Both the position numbers and the translations under genes were made by a program. A stretch of DNA of 64,000 bases from Nocardioides sediminis. Lineage in GTDB: Bacteria > Actinomycetota > Actinomycetes > Propionibacteriales > Nocardioidaceae. Shown piece after piece: positions 46,024-55,447 of this stretch. Each line of letters opens with the position of its first letter. The first letter of the stretch is position 1. The stretch covers positions 806,001-870,000 of the forward strand of contig NZ_PZYZ01000002.1 in NCBI RefSeq assembly GCF_003047295.1, in the 5' to 3' direction. A model generated the notes under the pieces. That model was not told where the DNA came from. It saw only the letters and a program-made list of their open reading frames with translations, and did not search any database.

Positions 46024-46419
46024 TCAGTGGCGCGGGCAGGTCCCGAAGATCTCGAGCGTGTGCGAGACGTCGGCGAAGCCGTGCTCGGCGGCCATGGCGG
46101 TCGTCCAGCGCTCCACGGCCGGCCCCTCGATCTCCACGGTGGCGCCGCACTCGCGGCAGACCAGGTGGTGGTGGTGGGTGTCCGAGCACCGGCGGTAGAC
46201 GGCCTCACCGTCCTCGGTGCGCAGCATGTCGACCTCGTGCGCCTCGCTGAGCCGCTGCAGGGTGCGGTAGACGGTCGCGAGGCCCACCTTGGCGCCGCGG
46301 CGGTCGAGGAGCTCGTGGATCTCCTGCGCGCTGCGGAAGTCGTCGAAGGACGCCAGCGCCTCGGTCACGGCGATGCGCTGGCGGGTGGGACGCAGGGGCT
46401 GGCGGTCAGTGCTCGTCAT
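46024..46419 (-). CDS. zur: Zinc uptake regulator Zur (Fur family)
   Basis: A 131-residue Fur-family repressor. An N-terminal winged helix contains ATVYRTLQRLSEAHEVDML. The regulatory region has SDTHHHHLVCRECGATVEIE, holding the histidines and the CxxC of the structural or sensing zinc sites. A single late cysteine occurs in IFGTCPRH. It is the last gene of the znuA-znuC-znuB-zur operon, overlapping znuB by 14 bases, and two Zur-type boxes lie at the operon promoter. This context favours Zur over Fur. The position after uppS matches furB/zur of M. tuberculosis. Confidence 0.93.
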   Translation of the reverse strand: MTSTDRQPLRPTRQRIAVTEALASFDDFRSAQEIHELLDRRGAKVGLATVYRTLQRLSEAHEVDMLRTEDGEAVYRRCSDTHHHHLVCRECGATVEIEGPAVERWTTAMAAEHGFADVSHTLEIFGTCPRH

Positions 46420-47425
46420 AGTGCTCTCCGTGCGGGGCGTGCCGGTGGCCGTCGTGGACGTAGTCGACGTGGTCGCCGTGGCGTACGGCGGGGTGGCCGC
46501 AGTCGTCGCCGTGCTCGTGGGGGTGCTCGTCCACCTCGTGCGGGCCGGGCATGTCGGTGCCCAGCGCCGGGAAGGGCTCCGCGAGGCGGCGGCGTCGTCG
46601 TACCCACACCCCGACCGGCCAGGTGGCGGCGAACATGGCCAGCGCGAGGAGCACGATGGAGGGGCCCGGGGCCACGGTCGCCCGGGCGGACAGCCACGCG
46701 GCGATGACCAGCCCGCCGACCGCGGCGACGCCGCCGAGGACCATGGCCCAGAGCAGTGTGGAGCGGAAGGAGCGCGCGAGCTGCTGGGAGGTGGCGACCG
46801 GCACCACCATCAGCGCCGAGACGAGGAGCAGCCCCACGGTGCGCATGGCGACGGTGACGCTGACGGCGGCCAGCACGGCGACGAGCAGGTTGTAGGCGCG
46901 GACCCTCAAGCCCGCGACGCGGGCGAACTCCGGGTCGGAGGCCACCGCGAAGAGCTGGGGGAGGAGGCCGAGCGTGACGGTCAGGACCACCAGCGCCAGC
47001 CCGGCGGTGTACCAGACCTCGCTGGGGCTGATGCTCGTCACGGACCCGAAGAGGTAGACCTGCAGGCCGGCGGCGCCGTCCCCGGCGAGCCCGGTGATGA
47101 GGACCCCACCTGCCAATCCGCCGTAGAACAGCAGTGCCAGGGCGACGTCGCCGTTGGTGTGGCCCTGCTCCCGAATGACCTCGATGAGCACGGCACCGAG
47201 GATGGCGACCACGACCGCCGTCCACGTGGGGGAGGCCCCGGTGAGCAGCCCGAGGGCGACCCCGGTGACCGCGACGTGGCCGATGCCGTCGCCCAGCAGG
47301 GCGAGGCGGCGCTGCACGATGAAGGTGCCGATCGCGGGTGCGGCCAGGCCGGTGAGCAGGGCGGCGAGGAGCGCACGCTGCATGAAGTCGCGGCCCAGGA
47401 GGTCGAGGAGCTCGGCGAGGCTCAT
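46406..47425 (-). CDS. znuB: Zinc ABC transporter permease ZnuB with histidine-rich tail
   Basis: A 339-residue ABC-3 permease with about eight membrane helices. It has the family segment GDGIGHVAVTGVALGLLTGA, the coupling stretch LYLFGSVTSISPS-like region and LGLLPQLFAVASDPEFARVA. After the last helix, 45 residues are rich in His, Asp and Glu (DEHPHEHGDDCGHP, then VDYVHDGHRHAPHGEHYDEH). This tail could bind zinc in the cytoplasm. The start overlaps the znuC stop by four bases. Confidence 0.93.
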   Translation of the reverse strand: MSLAELLDLLGRDFMQRALLAALLTGLAAPAIGTFIVQRRLALLGDGIGHVAVTGVALGLLTGASPTWTAVVVAILGAVLIEVIREQGHTNGDVALALLFYGGLAGGVLITGLAGDGAAGLQVYLFGSVTSISPSEVWYTAGLALVVLTVTLGLLPQLFAVASDPEFARVAGLRVRAYNLLVAVLAAVSVTVAMRTVGLLLVSALMVVPVATSQQLARSFRSTLLWAMVLGGVAAVGGLVIAAWLSARATVAPGPSIVLLALAMFAATWPVGVWVRRRRRLAEPFPALGTDMPGPHEVDEHPHEHGDDCGHPAVRHGDHVDYVHDGHRHAPHGEHYDEH

Positions 47426-48225
47426 CGGCGGTCCTCCCTCGGGTCCAGCGACATGGTGTCGAAGGGGGAGCCGACGTGCGGCGCGTGGTCGTGGGTGCCG
47501 GCGACGGGGTGGTGGTGGCCGTGGACGTCCTCGTGGGCCAGCGGCGGCCCGTCGTAGGCGATCCGCCCGTCGCGCATCACGACGGCCCGGTCCACGAGCG
47601 GCTCCAGCGGGCCGAGCTCGTGGGCGACGAGGATGACGGTGGCACCCCGCTCCGAGAGGGTCCGCAGGGCCTCGGCGAGCGCGCGCTGGTTGGGCAGGTC
47701 GACACCGGCGGTCGGCTCGTCGAGGAAGAAGAGCTCGGGCTCGCCCGCCAGCGCGCGCGCGATGAGCACCCGCTGCTGCTGGCCGCCGGAGAGCGTCGAG
47801 ACGCCGTCGCCGGCCATGTCGGTGAGGCCCACGACCTCGAGGGCGTCGTCGATCGCCGCGCGGTCGGCCTTCCCGGCCGGGCGCAGCAGCGGGCGCCGGG
47901 TGAGCCGCCCGGAAGCCACCACCTCGCGCACGCTGGCCGGGACGCCGCCCGCCGCGGTGCCGCGTTGGGGGACGAACCCGATCCGGTGGCGCTCCTTGAA
48001 GTCGTGCAGCGGCGTGCCGAAGAGGAGGACGGAGCCCTGGGTGAGCGGACGCAGGCCGGTGAGCGCGCGCACCAGGGTGCTCTTGCCCGACCCGTTGGCC
48101 CCCATCAGGGCCACGAACTCGCCGTGCCGGACCACCAGGTCGTTGCCGCGCAGCACCGGACGGCCGCCGAGGGCGACCGTGACGTCACGGGCCTCGACGA
48201 CCGGGGTGCCGGCGGGGTTCAGCAT
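47422..48225 (-). CDS. znuC: Zinc ABC transporter ATP-binding protein ZnuC
   Basis: A 267-residue ABC ATPase. Walker A is LMGANGSGKSTLVRAL, the signature is LSGGQQQRVLIARAL, Walker B is LFFLDEPTAGVD, and the switch histidine is in LVAHELG. The Q-loop reads VPQRG. A C-terminal extension carries histidines (DVHGHHHPVAGTHDHAPH). Energises zinc import with ZnuB and ZnuA. It overlaps znuA by seven bases upstream and znuB by four bases downstream. Confidence 0.95.
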   Translation of the reverse strand: MLNPAGTPVVEARDVTVALGGRPVLRGNDLVVRHGEFVALMGANGSGKSTLVRALTGLRPLTQGSVLLFGTPLHDFKERHRIGFVPQRGTAAGGVPASVREVVASGRLTRRPLLRPAGKADRAAIDDALEVVGLTDMAGDGVSTLSGGQQQRVLIARALAGEPELFFLDEPTAGVDLPNQRALAEALRTLSERGATVILVAHELGPLEPLVDRAVVMRDGRIAYDGPPLAHEDVHGHHHPVAGTHDHAPHVGSPFDTMSLDPREDRR

Positions 48226-49208
48226 CCGTTGGCTCGTCGGAGCGCCTCGAGGTTCTGCTGCATGAGAGCAACGTAGTCGCTGGCGTCGTCACCTTCGCCC
48301 GGTCCCTCGATCGGGTCGAGGACGGCGGTCTCGACGCCGGTGTCGGACGCCAGGCTCTCGGCCATGGCGGGCGACGCGAGCCGCTCCGAGAAGACGGTGG
48401 TGATGCCCTCGGAGGCGATGAGCTCCTCGAGCTCGGCGATGACTGCCGGGGTCGGCTCGGCGTCGGGGGAGAGGCCGGCGATGCCCACGAAGTGCAGGCC
48501 GTAGCGCTCGAGGTAGCCGAACGCCTCGTGGCTGACGACCACCGTGTCGCGCTCGCAGCGCGCGAGGCCCTCGGAGAACTCGGCGTCCAGCTCCTCGAGC
48601 TCGGCCCGCAGTTCGTCGGCGTTGGCCTGGTACGTCGCCGCACCCTCGGTGTCGACCTCGGCGAGGCCCTCGGCGACCGCGTCGGCCAGGTCGGCCATCA
48701 GCAGCGGGTCCTGCCAGAAGTGCGGGTCGGTCTCGCCGTGCCCGTGGCCGTCGTCCTCCGCGGCATCGTCCTCGGCGTGCGCCTCCTCGGCCGCGTGCTC
48801 GTCCTCGGACTGCTCCGCGTGGCCCTCGTGCTGCTCCTCGATCGAGCGCAGCTCGACGGCCTCGGCGGCGTCGACGACCACGGCGTCCGAGACGTTGTCG
48901 ATGGCCTCGTCCACGGCGGGCTGGAACTCGTGCTCGAAGACGACCACGTCGGCCTCGTCGAGGTCCGCGGTCTGGGCGATGCCGAGCTCGAGGTCGTGGG
49001 GCTCCCCGCCGGGCTGGGTCAGGTTGCTGACCTCCCAGTCCTCGCCCGCCACCCGCTCCGTGACCCAGGCCAGCGGGTAGAACGCCGCCACGGCCTGGCG
49101 GTCGGACCCACCGTCCGACGCACCGCCCGAGGTGCCGCACCCCGCAAGGAGGAGGGCGCCGGCGGCGACGAGCGGGAGGACACGGGAACGCGTGGCGAGC
49201 GATGACAT
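48219..49208 (-). CDS. znuA: Zinc ABC transporter substrate-binding lipoprotein ZnuA
   Basis: A 329-residue cluster A-I metal-binding lipoprotein. The signal ends in LLLAGC. FYPLAWVTERVAGEDWEVSN, the ligand segment GGEPHDLELG, the charged His/Asp/Glu loop (HEGHAEQSEDEHAAEEAHAE, then GHGHGETDPHFWQDP), and SHEAFGYLERYGL with GIAGLSPDAEPTP are all typical of ZnuA. The long acidic histidine loop marks zinc rather than manganese specificity. ATG 49208 sits inside a Zur box, seven bases after a GAGAAT -10. Confidence 0.94.
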   Translation of the reverse strand: MSSLATRSRVLPLVAAGALLLAGCGTSGGASDGGSDRQAVAAFYPLAWVTERVAGEDWEVSNLTQPGGEPHDLELGIAQTADLDEADVVVFEHEFQPAVDEAIDNVSDAVVVDAAEAVELRSIEEQHEGHAEQSEDEHAAEEAHAEDDAAEDDGHGHGETDPHFWQDPLLMADLADAVAEGLAEVDTEGAATYQANADELRAELEELDAEFSEGLARCERDTVVVSHEAFGYLERYGLHFVGIAGLSPDAEPTPAVIAELEELIASEGITTVFSERLASPAMAESLASDTGVETAVLDPIEGPGEGDDASDYVALMQQNLEALRRANGC

Positions 49209-49244
49209 GAGAACGATTCTCAGCAGGGTGAGAATCATTGTCAA
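49208..49244 (-). promoter_or_regulatory. Leaderless znuA promoter with two Zur boxes
   Basis: On the minus strand TTGACA (49244-49239), 17 bases, GAGAAT (49221-49216), seven bases and ATG (49208) form a near-ideal promoter. Two 15-bp Zur-type palindromes overlap it: TGAGAACGATTCTCA (49208-49222, perfect 6-bp arms) covers the -10 and start codon. TGAGAATCATTGTCA (49229-49243) covers the -35. Their centres are 21 bases apart, two helical turns. Zinc-loaded Zur would block transcription of znuA-znuC-znuB-zur. Confidence 0.85.
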
Positions 49245-49269
49245 CTTGTCGCGGTCCTATGATCGCGGC

Positions 49270-49593
49270 GTGCTCGTCGTGACCAGGCTCCGCGTCCCCG
49301 CTGGCGACCCGTCGGCCGGCGCCGACCTCCAGACCGGCCTGGAGCGGGCGCGGGCGATCTTCTCGGCCTGCCCGGGGTACGTCGCGTGCGAGATCGGCCG
49401 CAACGTCGACGACCCCGGTCTGTGGGTGCTGTCGAGCCGGTGGGAGAACGTCGGCTCCTACCGGCGCGCGCTGTCGTCGTACGAGGGCAAGATGCACATC
49501 CAGCCGCTGATGGTGCACGCCGTCGACGAGCCCAGCGCCTACGAGGTCGTCGAGCCGGGCGCAGACCTCAACGTGGACGTCCCACGCTCCTGA
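49270..49593 (+). CDS. Antibiotic biosynthesis monooxygenase (ABM) family protein
   Basis: A 107-residue ABM-fold protein. LVVTRLRVPAGDPSAGADLQ starts the ferredoxin-like fold, and GYVACEIGRNVDDPGLWVLS and RWENVGSYRRALSSYEGK are family-typical. Members range from heme-degrading to quinone-forming monooxygenases; this one has no diagnostic residue I can name. GTG 49270 is six bases after TATGAT (49258-49263), and the nearest Zur box lies 15 bases upstream of that hexamer. It may thus be zinc-regulated together with znuA. Confidence 0.78.
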   Translation: MLVVTRLRVPAGDPSAGADLQTGLERARAIFSACPGYVACEIGRNVDDPGLWVLSSRWENVGSYRRALSSYEGKMHIQPLMVHAVDEPSAYEVVEPGADLNVDVPRS

Positions 49594-49688
49594 CCCGCGG
49601 ACGGAGCCCGGCACGGAACCCCGGACGGCCGTCGATAGGGTGGTGCCACCGACCGGCAGCCAGCCGGCCTGTTCCGTGAGGATCCACC

Positions 49689-51089
<1,401 letters not shown>

Positions 51090-51141
51090 CGCGCGGCGGT
51101 TCTCGCCGTCCGGCCGGCCCCGTCCGGTGCACAATGCCCGG

Positions 51142-51774
51142 ATGAGGCGGGTCGGGCTGGTCGAAGCGTGCGCGTGCCTGCTGCTGGTGGCGGGCTGCTC
51201 CTCCGGCGAGCCGCAGGCGCAGCCGGCGTCCGGGACGACGGGCCCGCCGTCGGCAGGGGCCACCGACGCCGGCACCACCGCGCCCGGCACCGAGCTCGCC
51301 CTCGGTGACACCGCGACCGTGGCCTGGCGCCCGGCCGCCGACGTCGACGCCCTGCTGGAGCTGAGGGTCGAGGAGGTCACCGAGGCCCGGACGCGGGACT
51401 TCGCGGGCCTCGTCGCCGCCGGGGCGACAGACGGGGCCCGGCCCTACTACGTCGACGTGACGGTCACCAACGCCGGCGACGCCGACCTCGGCGGTCTCGC
51501 CGTGCCCCTCTACCTGCGCGACACCTCCGACGCCCTCGGTCCGCCGTGGGGCTTCGCCGAGCCGTTCGAGCCGTGCCGCTCCCAGCCGCTGCCCGAGCGC
51601 TTCGCCCGCGGCGACACGACGACGCGGTGCCTGGTCTTCCTCGCCCGCGCCGGTGCGGCGTACGACGCGATGGTCTTCTGGCCGACCCCGGACCGGGAGG
51701 CGATCACGTGGACGGGCGAGGCGACCGAGCCCGACCGCGGCCGTCGCGGGCGCCCCTCCCGACGAGGTCGCTGA
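51142..51774 (+). CDS. Hypothetical lipoprotein (DUF4352-like fold possible)
   Basis: A 210-residue lipoprotein. The signal ends in LLVAGC, a Gly/Thr/Pro/Ala-rich linker follows, and a beta-rich domain contains ARPYYVDVTVTNAGDADLGG, then LYLRDTSDALGPPWGF. Its strand pattern recalls the DUF4352/telomeric-repeat-factor-2-like Ig folds of Gram-positive lipoproteins, but this is weak. The C-terminus is arginine-rich. ATG 51142 is six bases after CACAAT (51130-51135); an upstream in-frame GTG at 51127 would include that hexamer. Confidence 0.75.
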   Translation: MRRVGLVEACACLLLVAGCSSGEPQAQPASGTTGPPSAGATDAGTTAPGTELALGDTATVAWRPAADVDALLELRVEEVTEARTRDFAGLVAAGATDGARPYYVDVTVTNAGDADLGGLAVPLYLRDTSDALGPPWGFAEPFEPCRSQPLPERFARGDTTTRCLVFLARAGAAYDAMVFWPTPDREAITWTGEATEPDRGRRGRPSRRGR

Positions 51775-51796
51775 CCCGGCACGCGACAATGGGCCC

Positions 51797-52948
51797 ATGC
51801 CACTGCCGTCGTCGTTGACCCTGCGCGCGCCCTCGGGGGCGTCGCTCACCGTCGACACACCCGTGGTGCTCGCGCCGATGGCCGGGATCACCAACGCCGC
51901 CTACCGCCGGCTGTGCGCCGAGCAGGGCGCCGGCCTCTACGTCTGCGAGATGATCACCTCGCGCGGCCTCGTCGAGGGGGACGAGACGACGCGCAAGATG
52001 CTGGTCTTCGACGAGCTCGAGACGGTCCGCTCGGTGCAGCTCTACGGCACCGACCCCTACTACGTGGGCCGCGCCGTGCAGATCCTGTGCGAGGAGCACG
52101 GCGTCGCGCACGTCGACCTCAACTTCGGCTGCCCGGTGCCCAAGGTGACCCGCAAGGGCGGCGGGGGAGCCCTGCCCTGGAAGCGGGGCCTGCTGGGGGA
52201 CATCCTCGACGCGGCGGTGGCGGCCGCGGCGCCGTACGACGTCCCGGTGACCATGAAGACGCGCAAGGGCCTCGACCAGGACCACCTCACCTACCTCGAC
52301 GCCGGGCGGATCGCCCAGGAGTCCGGGGCGGCCGCCATCGCGCTGCACGGGCGCACCGTCGAGCAGGCCTACTCCGGGCAGGCCGACTGGGACGCCATCG
52401 CCGAGCTGGCCGCCAGCGTGGACATCCCCGTGCTCGGCAACGGCGACATCTGGGAGGCGGCCGACGCCGTCCGGATGGTCGAGGAGACCGGGGTGGCGGG
52501 CGTCGTGGTCGGACGCGGCTGCCTGGGTCGGCCGTGGCTCTTCCGGGACCTGGCGGCGGCGTTCACCGGGCAGCAGGTCGCGACGCTGCCGACCCTCGGC
52601 GAGGTGGCGACCATGATGCGCCGGCACGCGGAGCTGCTGAGCGAGCACATGGGGGAGGAGCGGGGCTGCAAGGAGTTCCGCAAGCACGTCACGTGGTACC
52701 TCAAGGGCTTCCGCGCGGGAGGGCAGCTCCGGCACCGCCTGGCCCTCGTCGACTCACTCGCCGCCCTCGACGAGCTGCTCGCCGACCTGGACCCCGACGA
52801 GGCCTTCCCGGTCGCCGAGCTGGGCACCCCGCGGGGTCGCCAGGGGGCCCCGCGCAAGCGCGTCGTGCTGCCGGAGGGCTGGCTCGACGACACCGACGGC
52901 CGGGACATCCACGTCCGCGAGGACGCCCTGGAGATCACGGGCGGATAA
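51797..52948 (+). CDS. dusB: tRNA-dihydrouridine synthase (DusB-like)
   Basis: A 383-residue flavoprotein reducing uridines in the tRNA D-loop. VVLAPMAGITNAAYRRLC begins the TIM barrel, HVDLNFGCPVPKVTRKGGGG has the catalytic Cys, TMKTRKG and IALHGRTVEQAYSGQADWD line the FMN site, and VVVGRGCLGRPWLF closes it. The actinobacterial C-terminal helical RNA-binding domain follows. ATG 51797 is six bases after GACAAT (51785-51790). Confidence 0.94.
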   Translation: MPLPSSLTLRAPSGASLTVDTPVVLAPMAGITNAAYRRLCAEQGAGLYVCEMITSRGLVEGDETTRKMLVFDELETVRSVQLYGTDPYYVGRAVQILCEEHGVAHVDLNFGCPVPKVTRKGGGGALPWKRGLLGDILDAAVAAAAPYDVPVTMKTRKGLDQDHLTYLDAGRIAQESGAAAIALHGRTVEQAYSGQADWDAIAELAASVDIPVLGNGDIWEAADAVRMVEETGVAGVVVGRGCLGRPWLFRDLAAAFTGQQVATLPTLGEVATMMRRHAELLSEHMGEERGCKEFRKHVTWYLKGFRAGGQLRHRLALVDSLAALDELLADLDPDEAFPVAELGTPRGRQGAPRKRVVLPEGWLDDTDGRDIHVREDALEITGG

Positions 52949-52996
52949 CGCCCCGGCCACGGAGCGGTGACGGGGAACACGCACTGATTTGTCCGT

Positions 52997-53046
52997 CAGG
53001 ATTTGGGACAGGGCAGAAATCCTGTGCTTCACTCGTCGTTCTGCCC
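52997..53046 (+). promoter_or_regulatory. Mutually exclusive hairpins in the leader of the secreted hydrolase-like gene
   Basis: CAGGATTT (52997-53004) pairs perfectly with AAATCCTG (53017-53024). GGGCAGAA (53011-53018) pairs perfectly with TTCTGCCC (53039-53046). The two 8-bp stems share 53017-53018 and interleave, so they exclude each other or form a pseudoknot. The region is more AT-rich than its surroundings. It lies 79-128 bases before GTG 53125. I see no match to a riboswitch class I can recall with certainty. Confidence 0.45.
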
Positions 53047-53124
53047 GCGTCTCCCCCCCGAGGCCCTCACCGGCTCGAGCGCGGTCAGCATCCCCCTGCA
53101 CGCAACAGCAAAGGATTCAGCGCT

Positions 53125-54066
53125 GTGGCTCAGCATCGCCACAAGCGGGACGCCAATGCCCGCCGTACCCCCCGCCGTACCCCCTCAGCAGTCCAGGTCG
53201 CCGGACCCGTCGCAGCCCTTGCGACCCTGTCCGCCGTCGCCGTGGGCGTGCTGACGGCCAACCCGTCCGTCCCCGGCACCGACGACCTGCTCGCCTCCTC
53301 GAGCAACGCCGCCGCCGGCATCTCCGCCTCCGGGGTCGCCCAGCGCGACGAGGTCGTGTCGCGCTCCGAGCGCCGCGAGGCCCGCGAGGACGCCCGCCAG
53401 GAGGCGCGCAAGGAAGCCCGCCAGCAGGCGCGCGAGCAGGCCCGCAAGGAGGCCCGCCGCGAGGCCAAGGCCACCCAGCGCGCCGTCCGTGCCGCCGACA
53501 CCCGTCTGTGGACCACGACCGAGCTCAACCTGTGGACCAGCGCCGGCGGTGACGCCCGCAACGTCGGCCTCGTCGACGACCTCGAGAAGGTCCTGGTCAC
53601 CGGCCGCAAGGACGGCGACCGCGTGGAGGTCGTCGTCAACGGCAAGTCCCGGTGGGTCACCGCGGGCTACCTCGCGAACAAGAAGCCGAAGCCGCCCGCC
53701 CCGGCCGGCCCGTCGCTCGGCGGACAGTGCTCCAACGGCTCCTCGATCGACGCGGGCAGCCCGTCGCTCTACGAGATCCACGACGCGGTCTGCGCCAACT
53801 GGCCCGAGATCACCTCCTACGGCACCTGGCGCAACGACGGCGAGCACGGCGAGGGCCGTGCCATCGACGTGATGGTCAGCGGATCCACCGGCTGGGAGAT
53901 CGCCGAGTTCCTGCGCGCGAACTACTCCGCGCTGGGCATCGAGTACATCATCTACTCCCAGAAGATCTGGTCCGTGGACCGAGCGGGCGAGGGCTGGCGC
54001 TACATGTCCGACCGCGGGTCGACCACCGCCAACCACTACGACCACGTGCACGTGACGGTCTACTGA
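53125..54066 (+). CDS. Secreted protein with coiled-coil and ARB-07466-like C-terminal domain
   Basis: A 313-residue exported protein. A basic N-terminus (HRHKRDANARRTPRRTP) leads to a membrane or signal helix (VAALATLSAVAVGVL). A 55-residue Arg/Glu/Ala coiled coil with repeated EARKEAR units follows, then an SH3-like segment (VEVVVNGKSRWVTAGYLANK). A C-terminal domain has the pattern GEGRAIDVMVSG ... HYDHVHVTVY, resembling M15-type or ARB-07466-like folds with Asp/His metal ligands. The role may be wall hydrolysis. GTG 53125 is chosen since AAGGA precedes it and no closer ATG exists. Confidence 0.78.
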   Translation: MAQHRHKRDANARRTPRRTPSAVQVAGPVAALATLSAVAVGVLTANPSVPGTDDLLASSSNAAAGISASGVAQRDEVVSRSERREAREDARQEARKEARQQAREQARKEARREAKATQRAVRAADTRLWTTTELNLWTSAGGDARNVGLVDDLEKVLVTGRKDGDRVEVVVNGKSRWVTAGYLANKKPKPPAPAGPSLGGQCSNGSSIDAGSPSLYEIHDAVCANWPEITSYGTWRNDGEHGEGRAIDVMVSGSTGWEIAEFLRANYSALGIEYIIYSQKIWSVDRAGEGWRYMSDRGSTTANHYDHVHVTVY

Positions 54067-54106
54067 TCTGAATGGTGCGAGCGTGAGCCGCACGAGGTCC
54101 TCATGA

Positions 54107-54151
54107 CGACGGGGTCCGACGCCGCTGGTGGAGCGGGGTCGGACCCCGTCG
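54107..54151. terminator. 14-bp perfect hairpin before dgt
   Basis: 54107-54120 pairs with 54138-54151 without mismatch (core GACGGGGTCCGAC/GTCGGACCCCGTC) around a 17-base loop. It starts 41 bases after the stop of the secreted-protein gene and ends 12 bases before the dgt -10 element. There is no T-run. A Rho-independent-like terminator for the upstream gene is the simplest role. Confidence 0.65.
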
Positions 54152-54175
54152 GTCGTGGTCACTAGGCTCACGGCG

Positions 54176-55444
54176 ATGACGCCCGACGATCTGTACGACG
54201 AGCACGACCGCGCCCGCGTGGTGGCCGAGCCGCCCAAGCGGGTCGACGCCCCGGTGCGCACCGCCTTCGAGCGCGACCGCGCTCGCGTCGTCCACGCCGC
54301 CGCGTCGCGAAGGCTCGCGGCCAAGACCCAGGTGGTCGGGCCGCAGACCGACGACTTCGTCCGCAACCGGCTCACCCACAGCCTCGAGGTGGCACAGGTC
54401 GCGCGTGACCTGGCCCGGGCCCTGGGCTGCCACCCCGACATCGCGGAGACCGCGGCCCTGGCGCACGACCTCGGCCACCCGCCGTTCGGCCACAACGGGG
54501 AGCGGGTGCTGGCCGAGCTGAGCCAGGACTGCGGCGGGTTCGAGGGCAACGCCCAGACCCTGCGCCTGCTCGCCCGTCTCGAGGCCAAGACCTTCGACGG
54601 GACGGGCGCGTCCGTGGGGCTCAACCTCACCCGGGCCACGCTCGACGCCTGCACCAAGTACCCCTGGTCCCGCGACGCCGCTCCCGGTCCGGGCGGGGTG
54701 CACGCCGACGGCACCCCGCGCTTCGTGGTCAAGTTCGGCGTCTACGACGACGACGCCCCGGTCTTCGACTGGGTGCGCGAGGGGATCGGCGGACGGCGGC
54801 AGTGCGTCGAGGCACAGGTGATGGACCTCGCCGACGACGTCGCCTACTCCGTGCACGACGTGGAGGACGGCATCGTGGCCGGCCGGCTCGACCTGACCCG
54901 GCTGGAGCGCGATGAGCTGTGGGCGACGGTGCGCGCGTGGTACCTCCCGGAGTCCTCCGACGCCGAGCTGGACGAGGCCCTGGCGTCGATGCGCCGACAG
55001 GGCTCCTGGCCGACCGCGCCCTACACCGGCACCCGCCGTGACCTCGCGGCCATCAAGAACCTCACCAGCGACCTCATCGGCCGGTTCTGTGGGAGCGTCC
55101 AGGCCGCCACCTTCGCGGCGGTCGACGGCCCGCTCGTGCGGCACCGGGCCGACCTGGTGGTCCCGGAGGCGACACGGGTGGAGATCGGGATCCTCAAGGG
55201 CATCGCCGCGCACTACGTCATGCAGGCCACCGACCGGGTGGCCCTGATGGAGCGGCAGCGGCTGCTCCTCGCCGAGCTGTTCGCGGCCCTGTGGGAGCGC
55301 GGGCCGGACGCGCTCGACCGGCCGTTCGCCGACGACTGGGCGGCGGCGGCCGACGAGGCCGGCCGCCGCCGCGTGGTCCTCGACCAGGTGGCGTCGCTCA
55401 CCGATGCCAGCGCGGTCGCGCGGCACGCCACCCTGGTCGGGTGA
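54176..55444 (+). CDS. dgt: Deoxyguanosinetriphosphate triphosphohydrolase-like protein
   Basis: A 422-residue HD-domain dNTPase. The HD residues are in RNRLTHSLEVAQVARDLA and ALAHDLGHPPFGHNGE, with the later Asp in VMDLADDVAYSVHDVEDG; EGNAQTLRLLARLE completes the site. These enzymes split dNTPs to nucleoside and triphosphate and help balance pools; actinobacterial members are type 2-like. ATG 54176 is seven bases after TAGGCT (54163-54168). It precedes dnaG, as in M. tuberculosis, though here an envelope operon lies between. Confidence 0.94.
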   Translation: MTPDDLYDEHDRARVVAEPPKRVDAPVRTAFERDRARVVHAAASRRLAAKTQVVGPQTDDFVRNRLTHSLEVAQVARDLARALGCHPDIAETAALAHDLGHPPFGHNGERVLAELSQDCGGFEGNAQTLRLLARLEAKTFDGTGASVGLNLTRATLDACTKYPWSRDAAPGPGGVHADGTPRFVVKFGVYDDDAPVFDWVREGIGGRRQCVEAQVMDLADDVAYSVHDVEDGIVAGRLDLTRLERDELWATVRAWYLPESSDAELDEALASMRRQGSWPTAPYTGTRRDLAAIKNLTSDLIGRFCGSVQAATFAAVDGPLVRHRADLVVPEATRVEIGILKGIAAHYVMQATDRVALMERQRLLLAELFAALWERGPDALDRPFADDWAAAADEAGRRRVVLDQVASLTDASAVARHATLVG

Positions 55445-55447
55445 GGC

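Noticed and set aside
49636..49688. T-box leader before glyS
   Set aside because: The predicted leader is only about 40 bases and has no T-box sequence or specifier stem.
52949..53124. Annotating a c-di-AMP (ydaO) riboswitch
   Set aside because: The gene type would fit, but I cannot find the conserved ydaO core by eye, so only the visible alternative stems are reported.
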